A stretch of DNA of 64,000 bases from Ischnura elegans (taxonomy: Eukaryota; Arthropoda; Insecta; Odonata; Coenagrionidae). This document shows, one piece after another, positions 1 through 11,889 of the stretch (its first letter is position 1; each line of letters opens with the position of its first letter). The stretch spans positions 46,004,881 to 46,068,880 of the forward strand of contig NC_060252.1 of assembly GCF_921293095.1 (NCBI RefSeq). Direction: 5' to 3'. The position numbers were made by a program, and so were the translations under genes. Under the pieces are notes generated by a model, which was not told the DNA's origin, searched no databases, and saw only the letters and a list, made by a program, of their open reading frames with translations.

Positions 1-339
1 CAACCGCTCAAGAGCTTCCGCTTTCTCCTCCATAACTCTCCGACTTTTCTGAATTTCACATCTGCTACACCTCCAATCATCCCTTACACAATCCTCCAGC
101 TTGCTTTCGGTACAATTAAAATGGTACCATGCGCAGCATTCACTACATTGTACCCCATTTCTCAGAGTCCTATGGCAGAATGTGCACTTCACTTCCACCG
201 ATTTCGCCGCCCTTCCGTTCTTCATTTCCTCCCCAAAAGCAAGCTCCCCAGCGGTCAACACGACCTCACCCGCTGTCACTTTCCCTTCCCCACAGCACGT
301 CCGTAACCCACGAGTGCTAGTGACCAACTGATGACTCTT
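1..339 (-). CDS. Partial ORF with PHD-type zinc finger (retroelement ORF1-like)
   Basis: The minus strand is open from an upstream stop at 340-342 to the window edge. It encodes a Cys/His array of the form C-x2-C-x9-C-x2-C-x4-H-x2-C, then W-x-C-x2-C (core pieces CTFCHRTLRNG, CSECCAWYHFNC, DDWRCSRC). This is the PHD-finger spacing. A charged stretch likely to form a coiled coil (MEEKAEALERL) follows at the edge. PHD fingers followed by coiled coils are common in ORF1/gag-like proteins of insect non-LTR retrotransposons, so a LINE ORF1 is my preferred reading. A host PHD protein exon cannot be excluded because the rest lies outside the window. No start codon is defined. Confidence 0.55.
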
Positions 340-558
340 CTAAAATGCTTATATAAAATTTTCCGGGGCAAGGTCCCCGGTTTGGGCCCCCCAATATTTT
401 TTGTAAGTCGGCACCCCTGGGTTTGACTTTCCCTCAAACACCCCATTTCCCCTGTGGTGCACTTCAGTCCTACTTTATACGGTGGCCTGACAACCTTTAA
501 ATGGATCCTTGCTTTATCCCTTTAGCCAAGATATAAATTTGCAAAGAACAGCGGCACA

Positions 559-1074
559 TTATTTTGACGCCGATAGTAGGAGAAAACGCTGTCTTCTTGG
601 CTGGCAGTCGAATGTATGAGGAACAACGTTACTCTTTATTTTCATATTTCCTCCCTTGATTTTAAACATCATGCAATTTTCTATGTCCTTACGTAACTGA
701 AATTGAACAAGTGCCATAAATAATTCGAGTCCATCGTACCCATCGACAAACAAGTAGGTATCTCTAAGTTTTTATTCTAATGCGGCCGAATTATAGAAAA
801 ATCTCAGGTTCAAGTTATTCAGTCGATGAAATATGGAAATATTATTCATATTAGAGTTATCTTCGCGCACATAGCACACGGGTTTTGTCATTCCGTTTAT
901 TATACTCTTATTTTCCGTAACGCTCATCCCGTCGGACGGCATGCGTCGAGGCTTTTCTTTTAATTTCCTCCGTGGGAATGCTGACGAAATTTTTTTTGGG
1001 GTGTTATTGCACTGAGGAACAATGCACCATTTGTAGTTTTTCGTTATTTCAGCCATGTTCTCTTTTAAACGCAA
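559..1074 (-). pseudogene. THAP-domain protein remnant
   Basis: Two minus-strand reading segments look like the two ends of a THAP zinc finger of the kind found in mobile-element-derived insect proteins. Segment 1074-772 starts at a Met and has YKWCIVPQCNNT, giving the C-x4-C pair near the N-terminus. Segment 753-559 has DIENCMMFKIKGGNMKIK followed by VVPHTFDCQP, matching the end of such domains, where a [AV]VP-x-[IT]F motif is expected. The middle, with the W and C-x2-H residues, is poorly preserved and the frames are broken between 772 and 753. It sits directly beside the Transib-like insertion but is not part of it. Treated as a decayed gene; a spliced gene with a missing exon is less likely. 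Confidence 0.45.
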
Positions 1075-1152
1075 CGTGGCTCTTCCAAACCTGCATCTAC
1101 GACGTTACTTGGCTTGGATCTTGGACTCATACTGAATTATGACGAAACGGCG

Positions 1153-4100
1153 CACAGTGGTCCCAAATCGAAAAAAGCTGGCCAAAATTAATTACGCCGT
1201 TGTTATTATGTATATATTTGACCTAAATGTCCATTCTTATTGTTTTTGACCCGCTTATTCTGAATTTATAACTATTTTTTATGTATTTGCAATAATTTTA
1301 TCGCTATTTCACATTTTGTTTAAACAATTAATTTTTTTAACATTGGAATTTGAGATTATACTGGTGATAGTAAATTAAAATTATACATATCATAAAACTG
1401 AATTAGTTATTTAAAACATACATAAATGCATATAAAATGAATGCATTGTTTATTTTTGGACAAATTTTGAACAACTTATTTTGAATGAACCAAGAGAACA
1501 TTTTCTACTTTCTCATATGTTTGATCGTATTTGATACGAAAAATAAGTTAATATTAATTGGAAATTTATATTATAAGTATATTATTAATATTATTGTACT
1601 GCATTAATTGTTTAAAAATTATAATATCTAATTCTAATTAAGTAGACAATTTTATAGTTCCTTGTAACGTGCCAATGGATTTGGAAGCAATTTTAAACGG
1701 GGTTCCGTATTTCACAAGTTTCAACGGAGGCATTATTACAATCATTGAAATGTTATAAACAATATTTCATAACTCCTATAACTCAAGTTAACCGCCAAAT
1801 TTATTGATACGCTTGCAATAAGCTCTTTACGAAGTGAGGCATCAATTTAACGAGCACATGATTTGGTACGAAAAATTAAATGAGATTTTCCATTAATTTG
1901 GGCTTTTTTAATTATCAAAAAAATAAGTTAACATTTCTCCTTATCTTTCTCAGTCATTGTTACGAAAAAAATTTAAATACATTCATGATCACTATCCGAC
2001 AAATCCTCATCACAGTCGTCATCCACTCAATTCTTCCAGGATTAATAAACTCTTTACCTCGACTGGTAATTTAAGTAATTTCCTTCTTTGAGCCTTAGAA
2101 ATACTTGATATCATTGCATCTGAAGTTAGGAGTAATCTTTTAAACAGGTCTTCATTCGTTGCTATCCAGGAAAATTTCCTTGCATGGTGCTCCCTGAATC
2201 TTCTTATGTCCTTATTCCTCGCCTCCATTGCCTCCTCGGACAAGTGGACAATAGGAAGGGCAGCTTCTTTAGATGTCCGTCGGAGGAGCAAGTACTGATG
2301 TTTCGTGAAATTACCAGAAACGATCATGGAAAGGGCTTCTTCGTGGGAGATTTTACTTTGCCTCACATCCTTGGCTCTCCATTTTGATAACACTCGCCGC
2401 GCTCTTGAGAGAGTGGTTGTTGTCACCTCATTTATTATTTTCGCCACGAACTCATCACCTTTGCTTCGATAACTCATGGATGCTCTACTGGCGATGTGCT
2501 AGCTCTAAGATCCTCCGTTTTCCATCTCTAGGCCCTTTCACTGGACTTCTCAAATTGTTTAAATAAAGGTGGAGGAAATTTCAACTTCTCATTTAGGCAG
2601 TCAGCAAACTTTCTTCTAAAAAACCTGTCATTTCTTTTTCTTTCCTTCCACCGGCGAAGATAATTTGAGAGAAAAAACACTTCTCCGCAATTTTTTTAGG
2701 ATAACTATTGAATTAACGTCCTCATCTAACTCTAACTTGTTGCTCCAGCAATCCAATAAGTATTGGTTTTTAAACGATACGGACCCTCTTCCACTTTCAA
2801 GAAATTTTTCATGCATCTCAAGACGCGTGAAATTTTTCAGAGTTATCGAACTAAAACACTATGGGCACTCTTCTTCAACCCTACAAGTCTTCTTTAAAAA
2901 GTTCGAGGATACTCGACTTTTTCAAGACTCGATCATCACGCTTGAGGAAACTAACTTTCACGTCTTTCGTTTGGCAAAATCTGAGTAAAACTGAGTTTTG
3001 GCGAGAAAATTTCGGGCAAGCGATGTCTAGAAGTAATTTGGGTGTTCCACAGTGTGAGGTTCGCGATGCTATTATCTCCATTTTCTAGGAAATATCACAT
3101 TTGAAAGGTGAAAAGGCTTACTCCGTTCATCCCCGGTGGCCAAAGTGCAATTCATAACAAGTGTATAGAGAGCGGTGGTTGTGTTTTCCCGATGGGCGCA
3201 ATCAATAGCCTAGGCCTTTTCGGCCGTCGTTTGCCCTGCATGTGGTTGAGGAGGCCGCTAAGGAGGCGACAGAGGGACAATGTGCAGCGTGAGGGCGAAA
3301 ACTAACCCGTCTAACGGAAGGAAAGGGTGGAATAGCATTTGAGGGATTCTTTTTTGTTTTGAATGCATTCATGTTTTTGAGGATTACTATAAGCACAGCT
3401 GCGTACTTTCGTTCCATAAATATATCCTTCCGCTCGAGTCCTTAAGCAATTTTTATGAGAGCATGGGCACGCGTAAATAAAAGGTAAGGTCAAATGGAAA
3501 CTATTAATGATAAAACGTTCTACGTATGACAAGAGATGTTTATTCGTAGGGTAAATATTTTTTGTAGAAATAAAATATCCAACAATGTTGAATAACACCC
3601 ATAAATACTGGATTTCCTCGAGCCCTACCATGCGCCAGCCAGGCCGCCGCCCGCGTCAGCGCATTGCATCATTATAGTTAAATCAATGCTGAGGTCGGAG
3701 TAGCAACTAGTAGCAAAAATTTTCTTCACTACTGCGTTGCATATACTTTTCCCTTTGTATTGGTGCAAAAGACACCGTGCATTCACGTGCCTTTCTAAAC
3801 GATATTGTACATTTTATTTGAAAATTCGGGTAAAAAACACTAAAAGTTACAAAATATATATAAAATATTAAACATAGTAAAATCCGAATAAAATTTATGT
3901 ACCACTATGTAATAATGTTTATATTTGTAGTTAAAAATATTTTTGGCCAAATATATCGCGTAAAGGTTGTCCTGCATGACGCTGAACTTCCTCAAAATCG
4001 ACCGATTTCACGCAACTGTGATTTTTACGGTGAATGCTCCATGTTTGACGGATCACTGCAGCCGCTCTGATGAACAAAAATACTAACTTAGTAGTGTATT

Positions 4101-4205
4101 TTGTAGACCATATCCTGTAGAATCCGAAAATAAGGTTCAAAAATTCCTTGAAAATTTTCGAAAATATGACTTTTGGCCAGCTTTTTTCGATTTGGGACCA
4201 CTGTG
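1153..4205 (-). mobile_element. Transib-like DNA transposon, internally deleted
   Basis: The ends are inverted: 1153 begins CACAGTGGTCCCAAATCG, then about 17 more matching bases to GGCCAAAA, and the complement ends at 4205. Each end is flanked by the pentamer CGGCG (1148-1152 and 4206-4210), a perfect 5-bp target duplication. CACWRTG ends and GC-rich 5-bp duplications of the CGNCG type are the hallmarks of Transib elements, the transposon lineage related to RAG1. The element is 3053 bp. Decayed transposase pieces lie on the minus strand between about 3081 and 1973; the rest is AT-rich and non-coding. The catalytic middle of the transposase is missing, so this copy should be non-autonomous. 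Confidence 0.78.
1973..3081 (-). pseudogene. Transib/RAG1-like transposase remnant, N- and C-terminal parts joined
   Basis: Minus-strand pieces read in order: 3081-2881 (66 codons, Met start), 2816-2628, a piece near 2600-2540 with LNEKLKFPPPL, and the longest, 2477-2019 (152 codons). The last contains KISHEEALSMIVSGNFTKHQ (N-terminal type region), then abruptly HLSEEAMEARNKDIRRFR, ARKFSW and TNEDLF. The second block resembles the C-terminal end of RAG1/Transib cores, where the third catalytic acid lies in an E-x(2-3)-NK-x3-RRFR context; Glu85 of this ORF is the candidate. About 350-400 residues expected in between, carrying the two catalytic Asp, are absent; the joint is near codons 71-77 (about 2250-2265). 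A one-base frame slip near 2020 leads into an acidic tail ending at 1973-1975. Other frameshifts occur upstream, so it is a pseudogene. Confidence 0.65.
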
Positions 4206-4380
4206 CGGCGTAAGATTAGTGGGGGCGGTATTTATTAGCCCGCGAAATTAGTGAGACTTTTGGGAGTCATTTTCTAGTGTATAAACTGAATTTTAAGCGG
4301 AAAAAAATGTATTGCGGTACTAAGTATTTACTGTAGTATATCAGCACACTGTCTACAAAAAGTATGCAATTTCCCTATTA

Positions 4381-4478
4381 TTCAACCGATTCTTTTCAGC
4401 AGGATCATTTCCTTCGACTTGGAAAACAGCACTTGTTACTCCCATTTTAAAATCCGGCAAAAAAGATGATGAAAATGG
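4381..4478 (+). pseudogene. Non-LTR retrotransposon reverse transcriptase fragment
   Basis: About 32 codons translate in one frame to the start of a LINE reverse-transcriptase domain, with FNRFFSAGSFPSTWK followed by ALVTPILKSGKKDDENG. This matches the P-x-x-WK-x-A-x-V-x-P-[IL]-x-K-x-G signature of Jockey/CR1-type elements. The reading is cut at 4478 by the dispersed repeat that starts there. No other part of this LINE is visible nearby in the same orientation. Confidence 0.6.
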
Positions 4479-4632
4479 TAAATTTTAACCTCATTTGAAA
4501 AAGACCAGATTGGCGACCATGCGATCCACGTGACGTCACAGGGACCTAGATTCTACACGAGTATTCAGGAGTTTTACATCGTCTCAGATTACCAATGCAT
4601 GCATGTGGCACAGAGCTCAGGGAAACATCTTC
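4478..4632 (+). repeat. Dispersed repeat, copy 1 of 3
   Basis: This 155-bp stretch matches 14617-14772 and about 31338-31490 over its whole length. Shared blocks include AATTTTAACCTCAT, TGACGTCACAGGGACCTAG, GATTACCAATGCATG and CTCAGGGAAACATCT. The other two copies belong to a longer duplicated block, so this third, isolated copy shows that the segment is itself a mobile or repeated unit. No coding potential or termini recognised. Confidence 0.7.
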
Positions 4633-4800
4633 TATATATAAAAAATAAAGTCGAAAATCCTGTTAGTTAGAACACTTATAACGAGAACGGCTGCACCAAT
4701 TTTAATTATATTAGGTTACTTGGATTCGTCTCAGCCCTGGATAACATATAGAGTATTAAAAAATAGGAAAAGTTCACAAAAAAATTCATCCTTTTCTTAG
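4632..4800 (+). mobile_element. Possible Helitron 5' end
   Basis: The dispersed repeat breaks off at TCTATATATAAAAAATAAAG. It is followed by GAGAACGGCTGCACCAATTT, a phrase typical of the 5' region of insect Helitrons, which begin with TC. The orientation agrees with the Helitron helicase remnant at 12965-13745. No 3' partner with a hairpin and CTRR end was found in the same orientation, so element limits are uncertain. Confidence 0.35.
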
Positions 4801-4944
4801 GGATATGTTTTTAGGAGTTAGTAACACAACAACAATAGATACGTCGGTCAAAACTACAAATTAAATTATTTGTTTTGATTTTACCAATTTAATAACTAAA
4901 CTTCGTAACAATAAAAAATTATAAATACTAAATATATATAAAAC

Positions 4945-5170
4945 GAGTCGATAGGCGCTTGATTTCATCAAGCGGGTTCGAAAGGGGGGTGGGAACATGT
5001 TTATGTCACGCGTGTTCGAGTATTGGGTCCATAAGTTGCTTAAAAAGGGAAAGAAAACACTTACAATATCCTTTTAATAAATGAAATAGACGGAGGATAC
5101 GCTCTTTCGCTCTCAACAATACTTAACGTCGTCTTAGTAACCACGATGATATAAGCGTTAAGACCGTTTT
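4945..5170 (+). repeat. Inverted repeat A, left copy
   Basis: This segment is an inverted copy of about 11395-11625. Matching phrases (one side complemented) include ACGAGTCGATAGGCGCTTGA, AAGCGGGT, GGGTGGGAACA, and the block around 5100-5150 with AGTAACCACG. The copies differ at perhaps 20 percent of positions. No ORF is conserved. Confidence 0.65.
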
Positions 5171-5179
5171 GAATAGAAT

Positions 5180-6600
5180 ATTTACGTAATGGAGAGAAAT
5201 ATAAAATTAACGACGGATGCACTTGTGAAATATCACCGATTTTTCGCATTTTGACCCTTGTCCTAGAATTGTAGCTTTTCTCTTTCTGATTATGAAGATT
5301 AGAACCCAACATACTTAAAAAAATATAACAGCTTTTTTTTTACTATCGGACTGAGACCAATTCAATGCACCAATACCCAGCCGATCAAGTTAATTTCGAA
5401 GACAGAAATCCAAAAAGCGCGGATCTATTAAATGTTACCACTTTTCAACCGAGAAAAGCTCAAACGCTCTGTCCTCAAAATCCAGCATTCGCATATTCCT
5501 TGAGGTTTATTTATAAAAATTCGACAATTCATACACATCATAACTGTTCATCTATTCTTAAATATATGAGTGCGGAATAATCTGAAAGATAGCTATCGCC
5601 TGGCCTGTAAATTATTTTCACACACAGCCATAAAATTAGCTATTCTAAAACCTGCTCTTATTTGTGAGGTGGGAGATGGCAATATGAACGCGAAATATCG
5701 GGACACAAAAGTATCACCATGCACGAAAGTTTTTTTTTATTAACAATACACATGAAAATAGATATTCTAAAATATATTTTTATTATCACTGAATAGATGG
5801 CGCCACCAACGCAAATCAGCGTAACACGGCTTTCATAACCGGTCGCGCAAGATTTTTTCATAATCATTACATATTCACAGCAAATTGTCCTCGCCGGATT
5901 AACTCAATTTTTGGTTATGGCATTCATTTGTCGTGACGCCTTACGCGAACTTTATTAGATATCGATTCCCGACTTCTTGAATCCCATATAATGTAAAACA
6001 TTCTTAAACGATGAATTACGTGAGGGTGTAGTCTCCGTAACCCCAAATTTCAGCGTTGGTAAAGAAGTGTGCAACAGGCATAACATATAGGCCCTACGCA
6101 TTCTAGAAAATGTAATTACAAATTTTAATAGCAAACTATCCGTAATTTCGTGTAGTTAAATAACCACGGGAAAAAGCAACCCTGGTATATAATGGTCAGT
6201 ATTACCGGTTACTATGATTGAAATTATTCCGCACATTAGGCAATCAATAATGCGACTGAAATGATAATTTTTCGTATTTCAATGATGCATTGATGTAGTA
6301 TGTAATTTTGGAAAGGAGATATATTATCAAAGGGAAATTAAAACTGTTAAAACCAATCAAATATAAAAAAACATAAATACAGTTAAGCATTTTGAAATGG
6401 TGTAATGCATGCAAACGTCATTGAAAGTAAAAAAATAAGTCAATGTTTAAACCAAAATAATGAATTGGTTACGCTTACGTGTAGTAGAGTTGGTTTACCA
6501 GACATCAACAATCACTTCCAGCCTTAGCAACCACTTCGAAATCCTGAATGAAATCGTACGTAAAAACGATATGAGTGTATCGCCATTATTACGCTATTTA
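5180..6600. other. AT-rich stretch without recognised genes
   Basis: Only short ORFs (at most 71 codons) occur, none resembling a known family, and no terminal repeats were seen. It lies between inverted repeat A and the long inverted arm that starts near 6640. Confidence 0.5.
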
Positions 6601-6639
6601 AAGCTGGAAAGTAATTGATTGATTGGGTGATTGACACAA

Positions 6640-7640
6640 ATTAGTAGCCCAAACTGTGATAGGTGTGGATATTTGGCTTATTGGACGTAAAAGAAAAAAA
6701 AATTCATCGGGAGGAAAAATCTGAAAAGTTGAAAAAGTCGATTACTTTTCGAGATATATCGACTTGAATTAACATGGGAGCCTTATGGGACTAAAACTTT
6801 TTCACTTTAAATATGTATTTATAAATATGTGAGGAACATGACATTCCCTTGACATAAACTAGATTTTTTGGTTGATTTTTTGGTTTGGTTGTCAATGCGA
6901 TGAATTAATATTTAGTATTTTTTATGATTTTTTGAAAGTGCCCCATGCTTTTCTTATGGCACTACGTAAAGAATTTTTTTGACCAACTTGCAATCATCAC
7001 AGGACAAATTCCTTGAAACGCAAGATACTAGATTTTTTGATTGATTTTTTGGCTATCTCGGAATTTTCATATGTCGAAACAATTCCGAGGAATAAACGAT
7101 TTCGACTTTCCATTGTAGAGGTGGTCGAATTTTCAATCTTGGATTTCGGCGTTGAGACATGTGCCATATGAAAATTTGGAATCTCCTAGAAAAACCGTTA
7201 AGGGTTCTCCGAACCCTTACGTTTGAGCTCACTTTCTCCGTATCCCTCTTGGTTAATGAATAATTAAATTCCGAAAAATGTCCTGCAAGCGAAAAATCAT
7301 TGTCGCCATTTTTTTGTGGAGCATACAATCTTGAATATCTTAGCAACCATTTCAGCTAGATGAATGAAATTTTCAGGGTAATAGCATCATTAAAATAGTC
7401 AACATTTGCAATGATTGCCATTCCGCTCGATCGATTCACGTGCGAGTTATATCGATACCAATCTCCTTGGATACGCTTCAATCGCTAATAACTTTTTTGT
7501 TGATCAAATTTTGAACATGAAAGTATTACACAATACAACTGATAATGTCTTTCATCCGACAAAAGTTAAATCAAGCGGATCGATTGATTACACTCGAAGT
7601 TATGATCGATACAAGGTTGTATTCGATTGAGCCATTTTTT
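6640..7640 (+). repeat. Long inverted arm B, left copy
   Basis: About 1 kb that is matched in inverted orientation by about 11890-12890. Well conserved blocks include CCCAAACTGTGATAGG near the outer edge, ATTAACATGGGAGCCTTATG at 6770, AAACAATTCCGAGGAATAA at 7077 and GAGACATGTGCCATATGAAA at 7152. Similarity begins near AAAGCTG at 6600. A minus-strand ORF at 7346-7053 shares the phrase GFSRRFQIFIWHMSQRRNP with the right arm, but this follows from DNA similarity and no family is recognised. Confidence 0.75.
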
Positions 7641-7879
7641 GGGGTTATTTACATAGTTACGGAGATAAAAATGTTAACAATATGTAAGGAAAAGAATGAA
7701 TTATGCGCACACAGAAATTATTTAGATGAATTATGTTTCCTAATGAAAATACATCCATTTGAATTTATATCTTTTTGTATTAGGCCCCCGTAAGAAATAC
7801 ATGCATCCCGTCCAATTACGTCACCAATATAAGAACATAGGCTAAATTTTGAAAGCGGGGATATTAGTGACCATAGAAG

Positions 7880-10800
7880 GGATATCAATAGGATTGCGGA
7901 TTTTACAGTACAGATGTCAGCAGAGTCTAATGTACGATTCGATTAGTATAGCAAATACGCAAATTGGCATAACTTGATAAGTATATACGTTGGACCAATG
8001 AAACTTGGTAAACAGGTACATCTTGGTATTCCTCACGATACTCTATGGTAGTATGTTTTGTATTCAGTCTCACGTTCGATATATATCGAATCTACTTTTT
8101 CTTAAAATATGTCGAATTGCTATAACATATAGGATTTTACATCTAGGGACATAGTTGACCAGGAATTTTAAAGAAGTTACCCATACACTGGATGTTAAAC
8201 CAATAGCATTGCGGATTTTACAGTACAGATATCAGTATGATCGAAAAATCGATTCAATTATTATAGCAAATACACAAATTGGTATAACTTGAAAAGTATA
8301 CCCGTTGGACCAATGAAATTTGGCAAATGTGCACATCTTGGTATTCTTCACAATGCCCAAAAGAAATATGTTTTGTATGTTGTCTAACTTGCGATATATA
8401 TCGAATATGCTTTTTCTTCAAATATATCGAACTGCTATAACAAATAGGATATTACATCCAAGGGCATAGTTGACCAGGTTTTATATAGTAGATACCCATA
8501 GACAGAAAGTTAAACCAATAGCATTTCGGATTTTACAGTACAGATGTCAGTAGGATCGAAAAATCGATTCGATTATTATAGCAAATACGTAAATTGGCAT
8601 TACTTCAATACTATATACGCTGGACCAATGAAATTTCGTGAATGGGTAAATCCTGGTATTCCTCACAATGCACAATGGAAATATGTTTTGTATGTAGTCT
8701 CACGTTCGATATATATCGAATCTACTTTTTCTTAAAAGATATCGAATTGCTATGACCTATAGGATTTTACATCTAGGGACATAGTTGACCAGGGATTTTA
8801 AAGAAGTTACCCATACACTGGATTTTAAACCAATAGCATTGCGGATTTTACGGTACAGATGTCAGTATGATCGAAAAATCGATTCAATTATTATAGCAAA
8901 TACACAAATTGGTATAACTTAAAAAGTATACCCGTTGGACCAATGAAATTTGGCGATTGGTCACATCTTGGTATTCCTTACGATGCCCAACAGAAATATG
9001 TTTTGTATGCAGTCTAACGTGCGATATATATCGAATATGCTTTTTCTTCAAATATATCGAACTGCTATAAAAAATAGGATTTTGCATCCAAGGGCATAGT
9101 TGACCAGGTATTATATAGTAGATACCCATAGACAGAAAGTTAAACCAATAGCATTTCGGATTTTACAGTACAGATGTCAGTATGATCGAAAAATTGATTC
9201 GATTATTATAGCAAATACGTAAATTGGCATAACTTCAATACTATATCCGCTGGACCAATGAAATTTCGTGAATGGGTATATCCTGCTATTCCTCACAATG
9301 CCCAATGGAAATATGTTTTGTATATAGTCTCACGTTCGATATATATCGAATCTACTTTTTCTTCAAATATATCGAATTGCTATAACATATAGGATTTTAC
9401 ATCCAAGGGCATAGTTGACCAGGAACTATATAGTAGGTGACCATAGACTGGAAATTAAATAAATATCGTTGCGGATTTTACAGTACAGATGTCAGTATGA
9501 TCGAAAAATTGATTCGATTATTATAGCAAATACGTAAATTGGCATAACTTCAATACTATATCCGCTGGACCAATGAAATTTCGTGAATGGGTATATCCTG
9601 CTATTCCTCACAATGCCCAATGGAAATATGTTTTGTATATAGTCTCACGTTCGATATATATCGAATCTACTTTTTCTTCAAATATATCGAATTGCTATAA
9701 CATATAGGATTTTACATCCAAGGGCATAGTTGACCAGGAACTATATAGTAGGTGACCATAGACTGGAAATTAAATAAATATCGTTGCGGATTTTACAGTA
9801 CAGATGTCAGTATATTCGAAAGATCGATACGATAATTATAGCAAATACGCAAATTGGCATAACTTGATTGCTATATAAGTTGGACCAAAGAAATTTTGGG
9901 AATTGGTATATCATGATATTTCTCACAATGCCCAATAGAAATATGTTTTGTATATGGTCTCACATGGGATATATATCGAATCTTCATTTTCCAAATTATA
10001 TCGATTTGCCTTAACATTTAGGATTTTACATCCACAGTCATTGTTGACCAGGAATTATAGAGTAGATGACTATTAACTGGAATTATAATATACAGCGTTG
10101 CGGATTTTACAGTGCAGATGGCAGTTTAATCGATAGATCGAATCGATTATTGTAGCAAATATGCAAATTGGCATAATTTGAATAGTATATGCGTTGGACC
10201 AATGAAATTTGGTGAATGGGTACACATTGGTATTCCTCACAATGCCCAATGGGAAGATTTTTTGTATGTAGTCTCTCATTCGATATATATCGAATATACT
10301 TTTTCTTAAAATATATGGAATTGTTATAACACATCGGAATTTACATCAATGGGCAAAGTTGACCAGGAATTATATGGTGAATGGCCATGGACCGGAATTA
10401 AAATCAAACGCATTGCGAAATCTACATTACAGATGCAGTATAATCGAATGATCGAATCGATTATTATAGAAAATACGCAAAATTGCATAACTTGATTCTT
10501 ATATCCTTTGGAGCAATGAAATTTGGTGAATGTGTACATCCTGATACTCTTCACAAAGCCCAATCGAATATGTTTTTCATTTACCGTCTCATTAGATGTA
10601 TATCGATTCAGCGTTTTCTTAAAATATATATTGAATTGCTATAACATGCAGGATTTTACATCCGCGGGCGTATTTGACCATGAAATATAGAGTAGATGAC
10701 CTAACGGGAAGATAAATCAATAGGATTGCGAATTTATATTTTCACATGTGAGTATACTTGACAATTCGTTATGATTATGGTAGCAAATATGCTAATTACC

Positions 10801-10990
10801 GTATCTTTATTACTATTGATGTTAGACCGAAGAAATTTTATGAATATGATTATTAAAGCATTGCTCATGCTGCACCAATGAAATATATTCGCTTTGTATG
10901 CTCCCATTCGACACCTATCGAATATACTTTTTGTAAAATATATCAAACTGCTATTACTTACCGAATATAACATCAACGGGGACAGTTGAA
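7880..10990 (+). repeat. Satellite array, about ten monomers of ~314 bp
   Basis: The phrase GCGGATTTTACAGTACAGAT or a close variant recurs near 7900, 8212, 8526, 8842, 9157, 9472, 9786, 10100, 10415 and 10729, a period of 312-316 bp. Each monomer carries a TCGATATATATCGA-type palindrome, the phrase TTGGACCAATGAAATT and GGGCATAGTTGACCAGG. Monomers 9157 and 9472 are almost identical. Monomers 8212 and 8842 share one set of variants and 8526 and 9157 another, so part of the array has a ~630-bp two-monomer period. Repeats decay to the right after 10100. ORFs inside are shadows of the repeat. Confidence 0.9.
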
Positions 10991-11394
10991 CATTCTTCGG
11001 TTCTTTCTCCAATTCAAGTTTAATAACCGTATTAATATATTTATTGTAATCAATGCGTTTTGTTGTTATAAACCTTCCTTAGATATAAAAAAAATGACAG
11101 CATTGAGAGACATACATCGTCAGAGAAATCCGAACATTACTTCATTATTCGAGACATATTTATTCGGATAATCATTTCAGTAGTCTCTGTTCGTTTATTT
11201 TCTAATAATTATGTATTAAATTTCATTAAGTCTGCTGTATTCAAATGTTAAAAATCAAAAATGGAGGTGATACAATCCTAGGGTAAGGGCTAAAATATGA
11301 AAAATTGGCTACATTTCATAAGTTCATCCATCGTACACTACATATTTTTCTACATTGCGTAAATCATTCATATCAAAACGGTTTCCCGAAGCAT

Positions 11395-11625
11395 TGATCA
11401 CCGTGGTTACTAAGAAGGTCTTATGTATTGTTGACAGTGAATGAGCGTATTGCCCGCATATTTCAATCATTTAAACGATATTTGGGGTGTTTCTTTCGCT
11501 TTTTGAACCACTTATGGGCACATGACTCGGAAACATGTGACACAACTATGTTCCCACCCCCCCTAATTACCCGCTTGATGAATTCAAGCGCCCAATCGAC
11601 TCGTTTACTTTACATTGAAATTAAA
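11395..11625 (-). repeat. Inverted repeat A, right copy
   Basis: Inverted partner of 4945-5170. It lies inside arm B' rather than outside it, so the two inverted-repeat pairs are not simply nested: the order is A, B, satellite, A', B'. Confidence 0.65.
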
Positions 11626-11889
11626 TGTCGATATAAAATGAAAACTATGGTTGCCATGGAGCCCTTATTATAACGAAACATCTATATTACCGATCAGGTA
11701 CTACCCTGAAAATATCAGAGAGGTACGGTCAGTAGCAAAGGAGAAAATGAGTCCTATCGATATAATTTCATATCGATATATTTTCATTAGGAATCGATAC
11801 TCATAAAAATTATTTGCATGTGTGCATAGAGCTTTTCTATCTTACCAATATATTAAAATTTATATGCCCGTAACTATGTAAATAAGTCT

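Noticed and set aside
7880-10990. Regular repeat array as a CRISPR
   Set aside because: The period is 314 bp with diverged whole monomers rather than short identical repeats with unique spacers, and the genome is eukaryotic.
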